Shown here: in pieces, positions 37,515 through 46,390 of the stretch | How the letters are laid out: each line of letters starts with the position of its first letter | Position numbering within the stretch: the stretch's first letter is position 1 | Assembly (NCBI GenBank): GCA_040217175.1 | Contig: JAVJNT010000001.1 | Span: forward strand, 62,001-126,000 | Reading direction: 5' to 3' | DNA: 64,000 nucleotides | Source of the DNA: Phycisphaerales bacterium | Lineage (GTDB): Bacteria; Planctomycetota; Phycisphaerae; Phycisphaerales; UBA1924 | Position numbers and translations under genes: made by a program | Notes under the pieces: model-generated | Told to the model about the DNA's origin: nothing | The model's database searches: none | Seen by the model: only the letters and a program-made list of their open reading frames with translations

Positions 37515-37711
37515 TACTCGGCCCCGGCAGCGAGCTTCTTGCTCTAGCCGGCCACCCCGTCGGTGTTGTTTGGCGTTTCCGTTCCACGGCGTTGTGGCCG
37601 GTGGTCGTCGTATGTGGTTGTAGAAGATCGAATCGATGAGCCGCGCCGGGGCGTTCATCGTCGCGCCGTGGTAGCTATCGTCGATGAGGATTGGCGAGGT
37701 GTTGGAGTCGC

Positions 37712-38413
37712 CTAGCTTGGTGTCTTGATCGCCTGGGTCAGGTCCGGATCGTCGTTCCGCACGTTTCCTACGCGCGTCGAGACGGGTCTTGACTCGAGGA
37801 TGCCGTCGGGAGCGGGGCCGAGCAGGGGCTGGACGGCCTCGGCGTCTTTCTGGGCACGGTCGCACCACTGCCAGAGATCCTCGGGCTCGAGGATGCAGGG
37901 CATGCGGTGGTGCAACTCGCTCATCTCGGCGTTGGGCGAGGTCGTCAGGATGGAGCACGACTCCAGCTCGTCGCGCCAGCAGTCCCACAGGCCGGCAAAG
38001 TACAGCACCTGGCCGTCAGCCCTCGTGATGTAGTACGGCTGCTTCTTCTTCTCTCCCAGTTTTTTCCATTCGTAGAAGCCGCTGGCGGGAACAACGCACC
38101 GCTTGTACTTGAAGGGCCCTCGGAACGATGGCTTCTTGGCCGCGTCCTCGCTGCGTGCGTTGAACATGGGGTACTTCGTGCTCGGTTCCTTCGACCACGA
38201 CGGCACGAGCCACCATCGAACCTGCGCGGTCTCAAAGACGCCCCGTTCCTCCTCCATGCCGCGAAGGACCGGCACGTCGGTCGTCGGCGCCACGTTGTAT
38301 CGCGGCGGCGGGTCGGCGCACTGCAAGGCTGCGTCGGCCAGCGCCAGGTCGAACGCCGTGAGCTGCTCGTGGATCTGCCGCCAGGTGAATTCGTACGTGT
38401 AGCGTCCGCACAT
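37712..38413 (-). CDS. SOS response-associated peptidase (SRAP/HMCES-YedK family)
   Basis: 233 residues. It begins MCGRYTYEF, so Cys2 becomes the N-terminal residue that forms a thiazolidine crosslink with abasic sites in single-stranded DNA. The other active-site motifs are present: RYNVAPTTDVPV (Asn), ARSEDAAKKPSF (Arg/Glu), CVVPASGFYEWKK (Glu) and HHRMPCIL (His). SRAP proteins shield abasic sites during replication. It lies 23 bp after dnaE2 in the same direction, as the last gene of a mutagenesis cassette with imuA, imuB and dnaE2, which fits a role with error-prone translesion synthesis. Confidence 0.95.
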   Translation of the reverse strand: MCGRYTYEFTWRQIHEQLTAFDLALADAALQCADPPPRYNVAPTTDVPVLRGMEEERGVFETAQVRWWLVPSWSKEPSTKYPMFNARSEDAAKKPSFRGPFKYKRCVVPASGFYEWKKLGEKKKQPYYITRADGQVLYFAGLWDCWRDELESCSILTTSPNAEMSELHHRMPCILEPEDLWQWCDRAQKDAEAVQPLLGPAPDGILESRPVSTRVGNVRNDDPDLTQAIKTPS

Positions 38414-38436
38414 GCGAGCAGGGTAGAGCCCCGGGG

Positions 38437-41400
38437 CTAGTGGAAGTCGCGCGAGCGGGCGACGAGCGCTTCCAGCCGATCATCGAGGCACTCCAGACTC
38501 TGGACGTGCACGTGCACGACCTCGCCCTGCCGCTCGATGCGGCCATGGGCGAGGATGACGCGGCTGAGCCGTGCGACCCGCCGGAACTGCTCGAAAGTAT
38601 CCTTCCACAGGATGAGGTTCGTGATGCCACTCTCGTCTTCGAGCGTGATGAAGACCACGCCCGACGCCGTGCCAGGCCGCTGGCGCATGAGCACCAGGCC
38701 GGCGACGGAGATCTCCCGGCCTTGCGGGCACAGCTTCTCGGAGCGGAGCTCGCTCGTGGGCGTCACGCCGCGGGCGTCGAGCTCTTCACGGATGAACGAC
38801 AGCGGGTGTGCTTTGAGCGACAGGCCCATGCTGGCATAGTCCTCCAGCACCATGCGGTTGGTTGGCACGGCCGGCAGGTCATCGAGCGCGTCGGCGTCGC
38901 GGTTGGTGTCCTGATCGACGGGGTCGAACAGCGGCAGCGGATCGTCGCGTAGCGGCTTGATCTGCCAGAGCGCCCGCTGGCGGTCGAGCCCCATGGAGTT
39001 GAACGCATCGGCGTTGGCCAGCGCCCGCAGGCTGCGCACGCCGACCTGGCTGGTGCGCCACAGCTTCTCGATGGTCTCGAACGGCCCGTGCACCTCCACC
39101 GCATCGGCAATCCGATGCGCATCGGCCTCGACCACGCCCTTGGCCAGCCGCATCCCAAGCCTTACCGCCGGCCCATTACGCCCCCATGATCCTGGGTCAT
39201 CATTCCGTTCTTCGTGCCTCCGTGCCTCCGTGCCTTCGTGCCTTCCCTCTTCCAGCGTGCAATCCCACGCACTGTGGTTCACGTCGATGGGCCGGATCTC
39301 GACGCCGTGCTCCTTGGCGTCGCGCACGATCTGGGCGGGCTGGTAGAAGCCCATGGGCTGGCTGTTGATGAGGGCCGCGCAGAAGGCCGCGGGCTCGTAC
39401 CGCTTGAGCCAGCACGACACCCATACGAGGATGGCGAAGCTGGCCGCGTGGCTCTCGGGGAAGCCGTACTCGCTGAAGCCGCGGATCTGCTCGAAGCACC
39501 GCTCGGCGAACTCGCGCGGATAGCCGTTGGCGACCATGCCGCCGACGAGCTTCTGCCCGAAGCGGTAGATCTGGTCGCCCTTGCGCTTCCAGGCGGCCAT
39601 GGCCTTCCGAAGTGCATCGGCTTCGTCGGGCGTGAAGCCACCCGCGGAGATGGCGATCTGCATCGCCTGCTCCTGGAACAGCGGCACCCCCAGCGTGCGC
39701 TCCAGCACGGCCCGGATCTCCTCGCTCGGATAGCTGACCGGCTCGGCCCCCTCCCGCCGCCGCAGGTAGGGGTGCACCATGTCGCCCTGGATCGGTCCGG
39801 GCCGGACGATGGCGACCTCGATGACCAGGTCATAGAAGCACCGGGGCTTGAGCCTGGGCAGCATCGACATCTGCGCCCGGCTCTCGATCTGGAACACGCC
39901 CACGGTATCGGCGTGGCAGATCATGTCGTAGACGGCGGGGTCGGTGGGGGAGGAGGCGAGGTGGGCGAACAACGGGTAGGTGTTCGAGGCACGAAGGCAC
40001 GAAGGCACGGAGGCACGGAGGGGGAAGGTTGCTAGCCGCTCTTGTGTGCCAGGCTCTTGATCAGCCCCTGCAGCACGCGGTCCGTTTCTTCGAGAAGACT
40101 GAGCCGAGCCGGGTCTTGGTTTATCATGCCAAGCTTCTCGACGAGTTCGAGTTGGGTCATGAGTTCCATCAGGGAACCTCGGGCGATGCGGAGGTACTTG
40201 ACGTAATCGGCCCTGCTCTGACGCCCGTACCCCTCCGCGATATTCGATGGAACCGAGACGGCCGCCCGCCGCATCTGAACGGTCAATCCAAATTTCTCCT
40301 CGACCGGCATCGAACGCGTGTTGCGATAGACCAGCATTGCAAGATCCATCGACTTCTGCCAGGCAATGAGATCCCGAAACGTCTTGATCTGACTCATATT
40401 CCTCTCCTTCGTGCCTCCGTGCCTCCGTGCCTCCGTGCCTTTCAACAAGCTCCAACCCCTTCCTCACACACGTCAACATCCCCAGCCCCAAACAATCCAC
40501 CTTCAGCATCCCCATCGCGTCGATGTCGTCCTTGTCCCACTCGATCACCGTGCGGTCTTCCATCGCCGCGTTCTCGATGGGGACGAGGTCGTGCAGCGGG
40601 CCGTTGGTGATGACGAAGCCGCCCACGTGCTGCGACAGATGCCGCGGGAAGCCGATGAGCTCGCGCGTTAGACGCATGATGCGGCCCATCGTGGGGTCGT
40701 CGGGGTCGAAGCCCGCCTCGCGCACGCGGCCCTTGCCCGGATCGTCGCCCCAGCGGTCGAGGTTGCGCGCCAGCGCGTCGACGCCGTCGAGCGAGAGGCC
40801 CAGCGCCTTGCCCACCTCGCGCACGGCGCTGCGCCCGCGGTACGAGATCACCTCGGCCGTGAGCGCCGCGCGCTCGCGTCCGTACTTCTGGTACAGGTAC
40901 TGGATGACCTCCTCGCGACGCTCGTGCTCGAAGTCGATGTCGATGTCCGGTGGCTCTCCGCGGCTGCGGCTGATGAATCGCTCGAACAGCAGGCTGTGCG
41001 TATCGGGGTCGACCTCGGTGATGCCCAGGCAGTAGCAGACCGCGCTGTTGGCCGCGCCGCCGCGGCCCTGGCACAGGATGCCGCGCATGCGGGCAAAGTT
41101 CACGATGTCGTAGCACGTGAGGAAGTACGCCTCGTAGCCCAGTTCGGCGATGAGCCCCAGCTCGTGCTCGATCGTACCTAGCACCTTCTCCGGCACGCCG
41201 CCTGGGTAGCGCCGCTCGGCCCCGCGGAGGGTCTCGCGCCGCAGGTACGCCGGTGGGCTCATGTCTGCCGGACACGCCTCGGCGGGGTACTGGTATCGCA
41301 GCTCGTCCATGCTGAAGGCCGCTGCCCGTAGCGCAACCTCGGCCGCCCGCTCGACGGCGCCCGGCAGATCGCGGAACAGCCGGGCCATCTCGTCGGCGGG

Positions 41401-42162
41401 CTTGAGGTGCCGCTCGGCGTTGGGGTGCAGGCGATAGCCGGCGGTGTCGATGGTGCAGCCGTGGCGGATGCACGTCAGCACGTCCTGCAGCTCGCGGCGC
41501 GCAGGGTCGTGGTAGTGCGCGTCGTTGCTGGCAACCAGCGGGACCCGCGTGTGCATCGAGAGTGCGGCGAGCTGGTCAAGCCGTTCGCGATCATCGGTCC
41601 GGTACGTGCGCGCGGCCGCCATCGAGAGCCGTTCGCCGAAGGCGTCGCGCAGCCCATGCAGCACCGCGATGAAGTCGTCGTCGAGCGACGCCGGCGGCAT
41701 GACGACGGTGAGCAGGCCCTCCTGGTGCTCGAGCAGGTCGTGCAGCTCGAGGTGGCACTCGCCCTTGGGCGCCCGCCGCTTGCCCAGCGTCAGCAGTCGG
41801 CTCAGGCGGCTGTACGCGGGGCGATCGGTCGGGAAGGCCAGCACCGCCAAGCCGTCGTTCATCACGAGGCGGGAGCCGACGGCCAGCGGGATGCCGCGCT
41901 CCTTGGCGGCGACGTGGGCCCGCACAACGCCGGCCAGGGTGTTGGTGTCGGCGATGGCCGCGGCGGCGTGCCCCAGGTCGGCGGCGCGATCGACGAACTC
42001 TTCGGGGTGGCTTGCGCCGGTCAGGAAGGTGTAGTTACTCGTCACCGCCAGCTCGGCGTAGGGCGTGGAGGCGAATTGCGCGGGCGGCGGGGCGACGCCC
42101 TCGCGGTGCTGGGCCTCGCGGAAGGGGTGGATCTTAATCTTGGGAAACTCGTTCTCGGGCAT
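38437..42162 (-). CDS. dnaE2: Error-prone DNA polymerase DnaE2 with two in-frame insertions
   Basis: 1241 residues from ATG 42162 (GGGAG upstream, 10 bp after imuB); a longer reading to 42498 only overlaps imuB. An N-terminal PHP domain starts [20 protein letters not shown]. The polymerase catalytic aspartates are in [11 protein letters not shown] (about 404) and [13 protein letters not shown] (about 555). Thumb and OB regions follow ([30 protein letters not shown]). Family members are roughly 1050-1080 residues; the excess is two insertions containing the TEARRHGG-type repeat translation, residues ~574-725 (enclosing a whole S23 gene in another frame) and ~970-993. Without them the length is normal. 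The first lies some 20 residues after the third catalytic Asp. Whether the protein is active is uncertain. Confidence 0.93.
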   Translation of the reverse strand: MPENEFPKIKIHPFREAQHREGVAPPPAQFASTPYAELAVTSNYTFLTGASHPEEFVDRAADLGHAAAAIADTNTLAGVVRAHVAAKERGIPLAVGSRLVMNDGLAVLAFPTDRPAYSRLSRLLTLGKRRAPKGECHLELHDLLEHQEGLLTVVMPPASLDDDFIAVLHGLRDAFGERLSMAAARTYRTDDRERLDQLAALSMHTRVPLVASNDAHYHDPARRELQDVLTCIRHGCTIDTAGYRLHPNAERHLKPADEMARLFRDLPGAVERAAEVALRAAAFSMDELRYQYPAEACPADMSPPAYLRRETLRGAERRYPGGVPEKVLGTIEHELGLIAELGYEAYFLTCYDIVNFARMRGILCQGRGGAANSAVCYCLGITEVDPDTHSLLFERFISRSRGEPPDIDIDFEHERREEVIQYLYQKYGRERAALTAEVISYRGRSAVREVGKALGLSLDGVDALARNLDRWGDDPGKGRVREAGFDPDDPTMGRIMRLTRELIGFPRHLSQHVGGFVITNGPLHDLVPIENAAMEDRTVIEWDKDDIDAMGMLKVDCLGLGMLTCVRKGLELVERHGGTEARRHEGEEYESDQDVSGSHCLAEVDGSCNAGLSQHAFDAGRGEIWIDRSDAAGGRLGSIEYRGGVRASEQGRLRQVPPHRPRFPDGTHDPTRTRREAWHDKPRPGSAQSSRRNGPRAAGADQEPGTQERLATFPLRASVPSCLRASNTYPLFAHLASSPTDPAVYDMICHADTVGVFQIESRAQMSMLPRLKPRCFYDLVIEVAIVRPGPIQGDMVHPYLRRREGAEPVSYPSEEIRAVLERTLGVPLFQEQAMQIAISAGGFTPDEADALRKAMAAWKRKGDQIYRFGQKLVGGMVANGYPREFAERCFEQIRGFSEYGFPESHAASFAILVWVSCWLKRYEPAAFCAALINSQPMGFYQPAQIVRDAKEHGVEIRPIDVNHSAWDCTLEEGRHEGTEARRHEERNDDPGSWGRNGPAVRLGMRLAKGVVEADAHRIADAVEVHGPFETIEKLWRTSQVGVRSLRALANADAFNSMGLDRQRALWQIKPLRDDPLPLFDPVDQDTNRDADALDDLPAVPTNRMVLEDYASMGLSLKAHPLSFIREELDARGVTPTSELRSEKLCPQGREISVAGLVLMRQRPGTASGVVFITLEDESGITNLILWKDTFEQFRRVARLSRVILAHGRIERQGEVVHVHVQSLECLDDRLEALVARSRDFH
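39210..39246. repeat. 8-bp repeat array inserted in-frame in dnaE2 (short copy)
   Basis: About 37 bp of 8-bp units (CGTGCCTC / CGTGCCTT; AGGCACGG on the coding strand) lie between the DnaE2 blocks WDCTLEEG and [10 protein letters not shown]. It translates to [11 protein letters not shown] and, with its flank, adds about 24 residues absent from the usual DnaE2 sequence. The unit is the same as in the inverted arrays around the S23 gene 0.8 kb away and in the intergenic array at 49931. The reading frame of the polymerase is kept. Confidence 0.75.
39986..40442 (-). mobile_element. S23-encoding intervening-sequence-like element nested in dnaE2
   Basis: A ~456-bp block interrupts the DnaE2 sequence between KGLELVER and [10 protein letters not shown]. 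Its ends are arrays of the 8-bp unit AGGCACG(G/A): 40407-40441 at the 5' side (coding sense) and 39987-40021 in inverted orientation at the 3' side. In RNA the two would form a ~35-bp stem with two G-U pairs and one A-C mismatch. Inside is a complete S23 gene. Inverted ends around an S23 open frame are the layout of 23S rRNA intervening sequences (Leptospira, Coxiella), but here the host is a protein gene. The dnaE2 frame stays open through all ~152 inserted codons. Confidence 0.75.
40032..40397 (-). CDS. Four-helix bundle protein of the S23/bAvd-like family
   Basis: 121 residues from ATG 40397, with AAGGAGAGG 4 nt upstream; the repeat-derived 17-residue upstream extension is not needed. It opens [19 protein letters not shown] and continues [17 protein letters not shown], the two hallmark stretches of the S23 family (TIGR02436), whose members form a pentameric basic barrel related to the Avd protein of diversity-generating retroelements. 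Family members are often encoded in 23S rRNA intervening sequences and probably bind nucleic acid. The gene lies wholly inside dnaE2, same strand, different frame, and its GC content looks lower than dnaE2's. Confidence 0.92.
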   Translation of the reverse strand: MSQIKTFRDLIAWQKSMDLAMLVYRNTRSMPVEEKFGLTVQMRRAAVSVPSNIAEGYGRQSRADYVKYLRIARGSLMELMTQLELVEKLGMINQDPARLSLLEETDRVLQGLIKSLAHKSG

Positions 42163-42172
42163 CGCCGCTCCC

Positions 42173-43684
42173 TCAGGCCCACACGCCGTGCACGTACCAC
42201 CGGCCGGTTTCTCTCGCGCGTGCCACCCACAGGCAGGCGCCGTCCTCGCAGCGCACGCGGAAGTAGTCGCGCGTCGAGCCGCGCCCGCGCCACCACTCGT
42301 GGCCGAGTCGCTCGGGCCCAACGCACGAAACCACGACGCGGTCCTCCCCCTGCCAGCGGATGCGGTGCACCGGGCCGTCGGGCGTGAGGGCCATGGCGGT
42401 GGTCTCCATCGGTGGCTCGAAAAGCGACGTCGGCCGCGTGCCCGGCGGGCGAACATCGTGCACGGGTGCGGCGAGCGGTGCCGTCCAGTCGAAGGCACGC
42501 TCGGGCAGGTGCGACTGGGTCAGCACCGCCCCGCGCACGGCATTGACGCCCAGCCGTCCGGTGAGCACGTCGACCAGCTCGCCAGCCGCCGCCATGCTCG
42601 AGCGACGGCGGTCCTCCCACTGCTCGGCTTGTGATCCGGGCATGAGCGCATCACGCGTCGCGGTCACGGCCACGCGCTCGACGCCGAAGCCAAGGTGGGC
42701 CCGCTCGAGCCTGGGCCGCACCAGCGTCCAGAGGTGCTTGGGATCTCGGCTGGGTACGCTCGTTGCAACGGCCAGCCGGAGGGACTCGAGCTCGTATCGG
42801 CCCAGCTCGACGACCAACTGCCGCGCCCCGCGGCCGCGTGACTCCAGTTGCGCGCACGCCTCGCCGAGCACCTCGCGGACCGCGAGTTCGATGGCCTCGA
42901 GGTTCGTCGTGTATCCATCGAATATGCGTTCGGCCTTGCACGGCGTGATCGGGCGCACGGGGTCGAGCGGCTCCATCGCGTGGCCCAGGGCGCGATCGAG
43001 GGCCAGCAGCAGATCGCGGCCGAACCGCGCGGGCAGCACGCCTCGTGGGATGTCCAGCAGGTGTGCGACGCGGTCGATGGCCAACTCGTCCAGAGCGCGA
43101 ATCGTCTTCGAGTCGACTCCCAGCGCCTCGACGGGTAGCGGCGCCATGGCCTGACGCTGCCCGCCCGGCGGCACGATCGTGATCTCCGCCTCGCCGAAAC
43201 GCGCGAGAGCCCATGCGCAGCCGTGTGTGTCTGCGATGGCCAGTCGTGTTGAGATTCCCAGCTTGGCAAGCTCCTCGCGCACGGCCCTGCACATGCTCGC
43301 CTCATCACCGAAGAGGTGCGCGCATCCGGTGATGTCCAGCCACAGCCCGTCGGTCCCATCCACCTGCACCAGCGGCGAGAACCGCCGCGCCCACACCGCA
43401 AGGGCGCGCAGACGCGACGCGTCTGAACCCGGCGTTGCCTCTTCCAGGCGCACGGTTCCGGCCGGCAGCACCGCGCGCGCTTGGGCTACCGGCAGGCCGA
43501 GGTGCACGCCAGCGTCCCGCGAGCGCTCGCAGCAGGCGGCCACGACGCGGCGCTGGCCGACGGTCTGGGCGACCAGCACGTGCTCAGCCCGAGCCGGCCG
43601 CACGGCTCCATCGGCCCGGTCGCGCCGACGCAGCAGGTCGATCGGCAGCATCGGCATCCACACTGACAAGGCGCGTGCCATCAT
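42173..43684 (-). CDS. imuB: ImuB, catalytically inactive Y-family polymerase-like protein
   Basis: 503 residues; starts at ATG 43684 or the next codon and overlaps the imuA end by ~100 bp. The N-terminus RALSVWMPMLPIDLLRRR is the ImuB form of the Y-family palm, where the polymerase Asp residues are missing. VDGTDGLWLDITGCAHLFG is the later palm segment, a helix-hairpin-helix region lies near LARFGRDLLLALDRALG, and the little-finger part follows. The C-terminal ~60 residues include HEWWRGRGSTRDYFRV, typical of ImuB. ImuB bridges ImuA, DnaE2 and the sliding clamp in the mycobacterial/Caulobacter-type mutasome. Confidence 0.93.
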   Translation of the reverse strand: MMARALSVWMPMLPIDLLRRRDRADGAVRPARAEHVLVAQTVGQRRVVAACCERSRDAGVHLGLPVAQARAVLPAGTVRLEEATPGSDASRLRALAVWARRFSPLVQVDGTDGLWLDITGCAHLFGDEASMCRAVREELAKLGISTRLAIADTHGCAWALARFGEAEITIVPPGGQRQAMAPLPVEALGVDSKTIRALDELAIDRVAHLLDIPRGVLPARFGRDLLLALDRALGHAMEPLDPVRPITPCKAERIFDGYTTNLEAIELAVREVLGEACAQLESRGRGARQLVVELGRYELESLRLAVATSVPSRDPKHLWTLVRPRLERAHLGFGVERVAVTATRDALMPGSQAEQWEDRRRSSMAAAGELVDVLTGRLGVNAVRGAVLTQSHLPERAFDWTAPLAAPVHDVRPPGTRPTSLFEPPMETTAMALTPDGPVHRIRWQGEDRVVVSCVGPERLGHEWWRGRGSTRDYFRVRCEDGACLWVARARETGRWYVHGVWA

Positions 43685-44273
43685 CCAACCGCACGGTCCA
43701 GTCCCGTGCGTCCTCGGTTATGGGCCGCAGTCCCTTGCGGCGCAGCAGTCGGAGCGTCCATGTCGGCCGGGCGGGGTCGAGCGCGTCCGGCGGTCCGGGA
43801 GAGACGAGCCATCGCGTGGCCGCCGCGGAGATCTCCCCCCGCTCGTCCGGCGGCCGCGCGAGCAGGCCGATGGCCCCCCCGGCCTCGGCGGCCAGTTGCA
43901 GGCGGCGCGAGCCGGCCATCGAGAGCCCGCGTGCGTCGGCCACCACCACGGCGGCGGCGGGGGAGCGCAGGGCCACATCCATCGCCCACAGGCGGTCCTC
44001 GCGCGTGGGCGGGTCGACGTAGACCGACCGCTCGAGCAGCTTGGCGCACCCTCCCGGTCCGCTCGACGGCCCGACCCCCAGGCCCACGAGCCCGGGCGGA
44101 TAGGGCCAGCACCGCCGGCCGATCCAGACGATCAGGCCGCGTGCCATACGCTCCGATCCGGCGTCGCCCGAGTGGCCCGCGGCGATGCTCATGCACACGG
44201 CGATGGGCGGTACCGGCGCGAGCAGCTCGTGCACGCCGCGTCCGAACCCCGCCATGATCCGTGACCAGGCCAT
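43584..44273 (-). CDS. imuA: ImuA-like RecA-fold protein of the mutasome
   Basis: 229 residues from ATG 44273. A longer frame from 44348 begins in AT-rich DNA that looks like a promoter, so the inner ATG is preferred. The sequence has RecA/ImuA-style blocks (GLIVWIGRRCWPYPPGL, LWAMDVALRSPAAAVVVADA, RRLQLAAEAGGAIGLLAR, TRWLVSP) but no intact Walker A, as is usual for ImuA, which works as a RecA-binding or structural mutasome part. Its identity rests partly on its place before imuB and dnaE2. Confidence 0.82.
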   Translation of the reverse strand: MAWSRIMAGFGRGVHELLAPVPPIAVCMSIAAGHSGDAGSERMARGLIVWIGRRCWPYPPGLVGLGVGPSSGPGGCAKLLERSVYVDPPTREDRLWAMDVALRSPAAAVVVADARGLSMAGSRRLQLAAEAGGAIGLLARPPDERGEISAAATRWLVSPGPPDALDPARPTWTLRLLRRKGLRPITEDARDWTVRLDDGTRLVSVDADAADRPAASARPGRWSRAAGSG

Positions 44274-44279
44274 GCCGAG

Positions 44280-44307
44280 AGTATCCTTACAAAGACCTGT
44301 CAGGCAA
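44280..44307 (-). promoter_or_regulatory. Putative promoter of the imuA-imuB-dnaE2-SRAP cassette
   Basis: On the minus strand TTGCCT (44307-44302) and GATACT (44285-44280) are 16 bp apart, and the ATG follows 6 nt after the -10, so the message may be leaderless. The area is the most AT-rich for several kilobases. CCTG-T-CAGG overlaps the -35 region and could be an operator half of a damage repressor, but no known LexA box is recognised. Confidence 0.4.
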
Positions 44308-44365
44308 GTTAAAACCAAACAAAATGCTATTATTTTCGCTCCAGGCACCCTGACGACGCCATACC

Positions 44366-44403
44366 GGCCATTTGGGCGGTTTCGGCCTTGCGAGAAAATG
44401 GCC
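44366..44403. promoter_or_regulatory. Inverted repeat upstream of the GCS2-CBS operon
   Basis: GGCCATTT (44366-44373) and AAATGGCC (44396-44403) form a perfect 8-bp dyad with a 22-nt loop, 46 bp before the ATG at 44450, in the divergent region shared with imuA. It could be a leader hairpin or an operator. Confidence 0.3.
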
Positions 44404-44449
44404 TATCCTCGCGCGACGGGAGCGATCGGCGGCCTGGGGGCATCTCGGC

Positions 44450-46390
44450 ATGGGCGTACAACGGATCAATTCGGCCGATGGGGGGCAGGCCGACCGCGTG
44501 GCGATGCAGCGCGTGCTCCGAGACCTGGACGCGATGGAATGGATGCTCGAGCACGCGATGTTCGAGACCGATCGGCGTCGCATCGGCGTCGAGCAGGAAC
44601 TGTTCCTCGTCGATGGCTCGATGCAGCCGGCTCCGATCGCCGAGTCGTTGCTCGAACGCATCGATGACGAACGGGTCGTGCCCGAGATCGCCCGATTCAA
44701 CCTCGAATTCAACTGCGACCCGATCGATCTCGACGGTCCGTGCCTGGCCATGCTCGAGGCACAATTGGCCACGCTGTACGGCAAGGTCGACGCCGCATGC
44801 CGGTCGTTCGGCGCACGAGCGTTGATGACCGGCATCTGTCCGACGGTCGACCTCTCGCACCTGACGACCGACAACATCATGCCCAATCCGCGGTACCACA
44901 GCCTCGACGCGGCGCTCCGCAAGCTCCGCGGCGACGACTACGAGCTGCACATCGATGGTGCCGACGAGCTCTCCGTACGCCATCCAAGCGTCATGCTCGA
45001 GTCGGTCAACACCAGCTTCCAGGTTCACTTCCAGACGACGCCCGGCGAGTTCGCCGGTGCATACAACGTCGCGCTCGCGGTCGCGGCGCCGGTTCTGGCG
45101 GCCGCGGTCAACTCGCCGATGCTCTTCGGCCGACGCCTCTGGCGCGAGACGCGCATCGCCACCTTCCAGCAATCGGTCGATACCCGTGGCGAGGGCGTCG
45201 GGCATCGAGACTTCGTGGGCCGCGTCCGGTTCGGCGAGGCCTGGGTCGAGTCTTCCGTGCTCGAGGTGCTCCGAGCCGACGTCGCCCGCTTCCGCCAGCT
45301 CTTGTACGCGTCGGCGGACGACCAGCCCGACCCCATCGAGGAACTCAAGGCCGGCCGGACGCCCAAGCTCGCGTCGTGGCAGGCGTTCAATTCGTCGGTG
45401 TACCGGTGGATGCGGCCGTGCTACGGCGTGACCGATGGGCGTCCGCACCTGCGCATCGAGAACCGGGTGCTGCCATCGGGGCCAACCATGGTGGACGAGG
45501 TCGCCAACGCGGCGTTCTGGATCGGCTTGATGGTCGCCGGACCGGCGGCGTGGCCCGACGTTTCCAAGAAGCTCGGACTCGGCGATGCTCGCAACAACTT
45601 CCTGCGGGCCGCTCGCGATGGTCTAAGTGCCCACATGGCCTGGCTCGACGGCCGCGACCATCCGATCGCCGAGCTGATCCTTCAGGACTTCCTGCCCGTG
45701 GCTCGCAACGGGCTCGATTCGGCGGGCGTCAACGAGGACGATGTCGAGCGGATGCTGGGCATCATCGAGGCCCGCGTTTCGTCCGGACGCACCGGCTCTC
45801 GCTGGATTCTCGACGCGGCGTCGCGGGCGGGAGGCTCGACGTCCCACCGCGGAAGCCTCTCGGGATTGACGCGTGCGATGCTCGATCGCCAGGACAGGCA
45901 ACGCCCCGTGCACGAATGGAACATCGTCGCCGACGAGGGCGACGACGGCGGAGCCAGCGCGATCCTGGGGTATGCACGCGTGTCGCAGTGCATGACCACC
46001 GACCTGTTCACCGTGGGCGAGGGCGAGTGCATCGATCTGGTCGCGTCCATCATGGACTGGGAGCACGTGCGGCACATCCCCGTCGAGGATGCGCAGCACC
46101 GGCTGGTGGGCATCGTGAGCTATCGCAAGTTGCTGCGCGTGCTGACCCACGAACGTTCTTCGAAAGACCCCGCCGCGATGCCGGTGTCGGAGATCATGGT
46201 CCGCGACCCGGTCACGGTCGCGCCCGATACGCCCACGCTCGAGGCCATCCGCCTGATGGGCGAGCACCGCGTCGCGTGCCTGCCGGTCGTCGAGAACGAG
46301 CGGCTCGTCGGCATCGTCTCGGATCGCGACTACGCCAAGATCGCCCGCACGCTCCTCGAGCGGGCCCTGCGCGAGACCCCGAGGGCATGA
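44450..46390 (+). CDS. GCS2-type glutamate-cysteine ligase-like protein fused to a CBS pair
   Basis: 646 residues from ATG 44450. Residues ~30-470 match the carboxylate-amine ligase/GCS2 superfamily (RRRIGVEQELFLVD, FNLEFNCDPIDL, HFQTTPGEFAGAYNVA, HLRIENRVLPSGPT), enzymes that join glutamate to an amine using ATP. From ~515 to the end are two CBS domains (MTTDLFTVGEGECIDLV ... LVGIVSYRKLLRVL and MVRDPVTVAPDTPTLEAI ... LVGIVSDRDYAKI), which normally bind adenine nucleotides and regulate the attached domain. The fusion suggests energy-state control of gamma-glutamyl synthesis. It is coupled by ATGA overlap to the next gene. The amine substrate is not certain. Confidence 0.85.
   Translation: MGVQRINSADGGQADRVAMQRVLRDLDAMEWMLEHAMFETDRRRIGVEQELFLVDGSMQPAPIAESLLERIDDERVVPEIARFNLEFNCDPIDLDGPCLAMLEAQLATLYGKVDAACRSFGARALMTGICPTVDLSHLTTDNIMPNPRYHSLDAALRKLRGDDYELHIDGADELSVRHPSVMLESVNTSFQVHFQTTPGEFAGAYNVALAVAAPVLAAAVNSPMLFGRRLWRETRIATFQQSVDTRGEGVGHRDFVGRVRFGEAWVESSVLEVLRADVARFRQLLYASADDQPDPIEELKAGRTPKLASWQAFNSSVYRWMRPCYGVTDGRPHLRIENRVLPSGPTMVDEVANAAFWIGLMVAGPAAWPDVSKKLGLGDARNNFLRAARDGLSAHMAWLDGRDHPIAELILQDFLPVARNGLDSAGVNEDDVERMLGIIEARVSSGRTGSRWILDAASRAGGSTSHRGSLSGLTRAMLDRQDRQRPVHEWNIVADEGDDGGASAILGYARVSQCMTTDLFTVGEGECIDLVASIMDWEHVRHIPVEDAQHRLVGIVSYRKLLRVLTHERSSKDPAAMPVSEIMVRDPVTVAPDTPTLEAIRLMGEHRVACLPVVENERLVGIVSDRDYAKIARTLLERALRETPRA

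Noticed and set aside
37515-37711. Transcription terminator between the propeller operon and the SRAP gene
   Set aside because: Only short or widely spaced inverted repeats (GAGC/GCTC, GGCCAC/GTGGCC) without a T-run; not strong enough to call.
39986-40442. Diversity-generating retroelement (because S23 resembles Avd)
   Set aside because: No reverse transcriptase, template repeat or variable repeat is visible nearby.
42163-42498. N-terminal extension of dnaE2 into imuB
   Set aside because: It is basic, low-complexity and out of frame with the clearly conserved ImuB C-terminus; [10 protein letters not shown] at 42162 is a proper start with a ribosome site.
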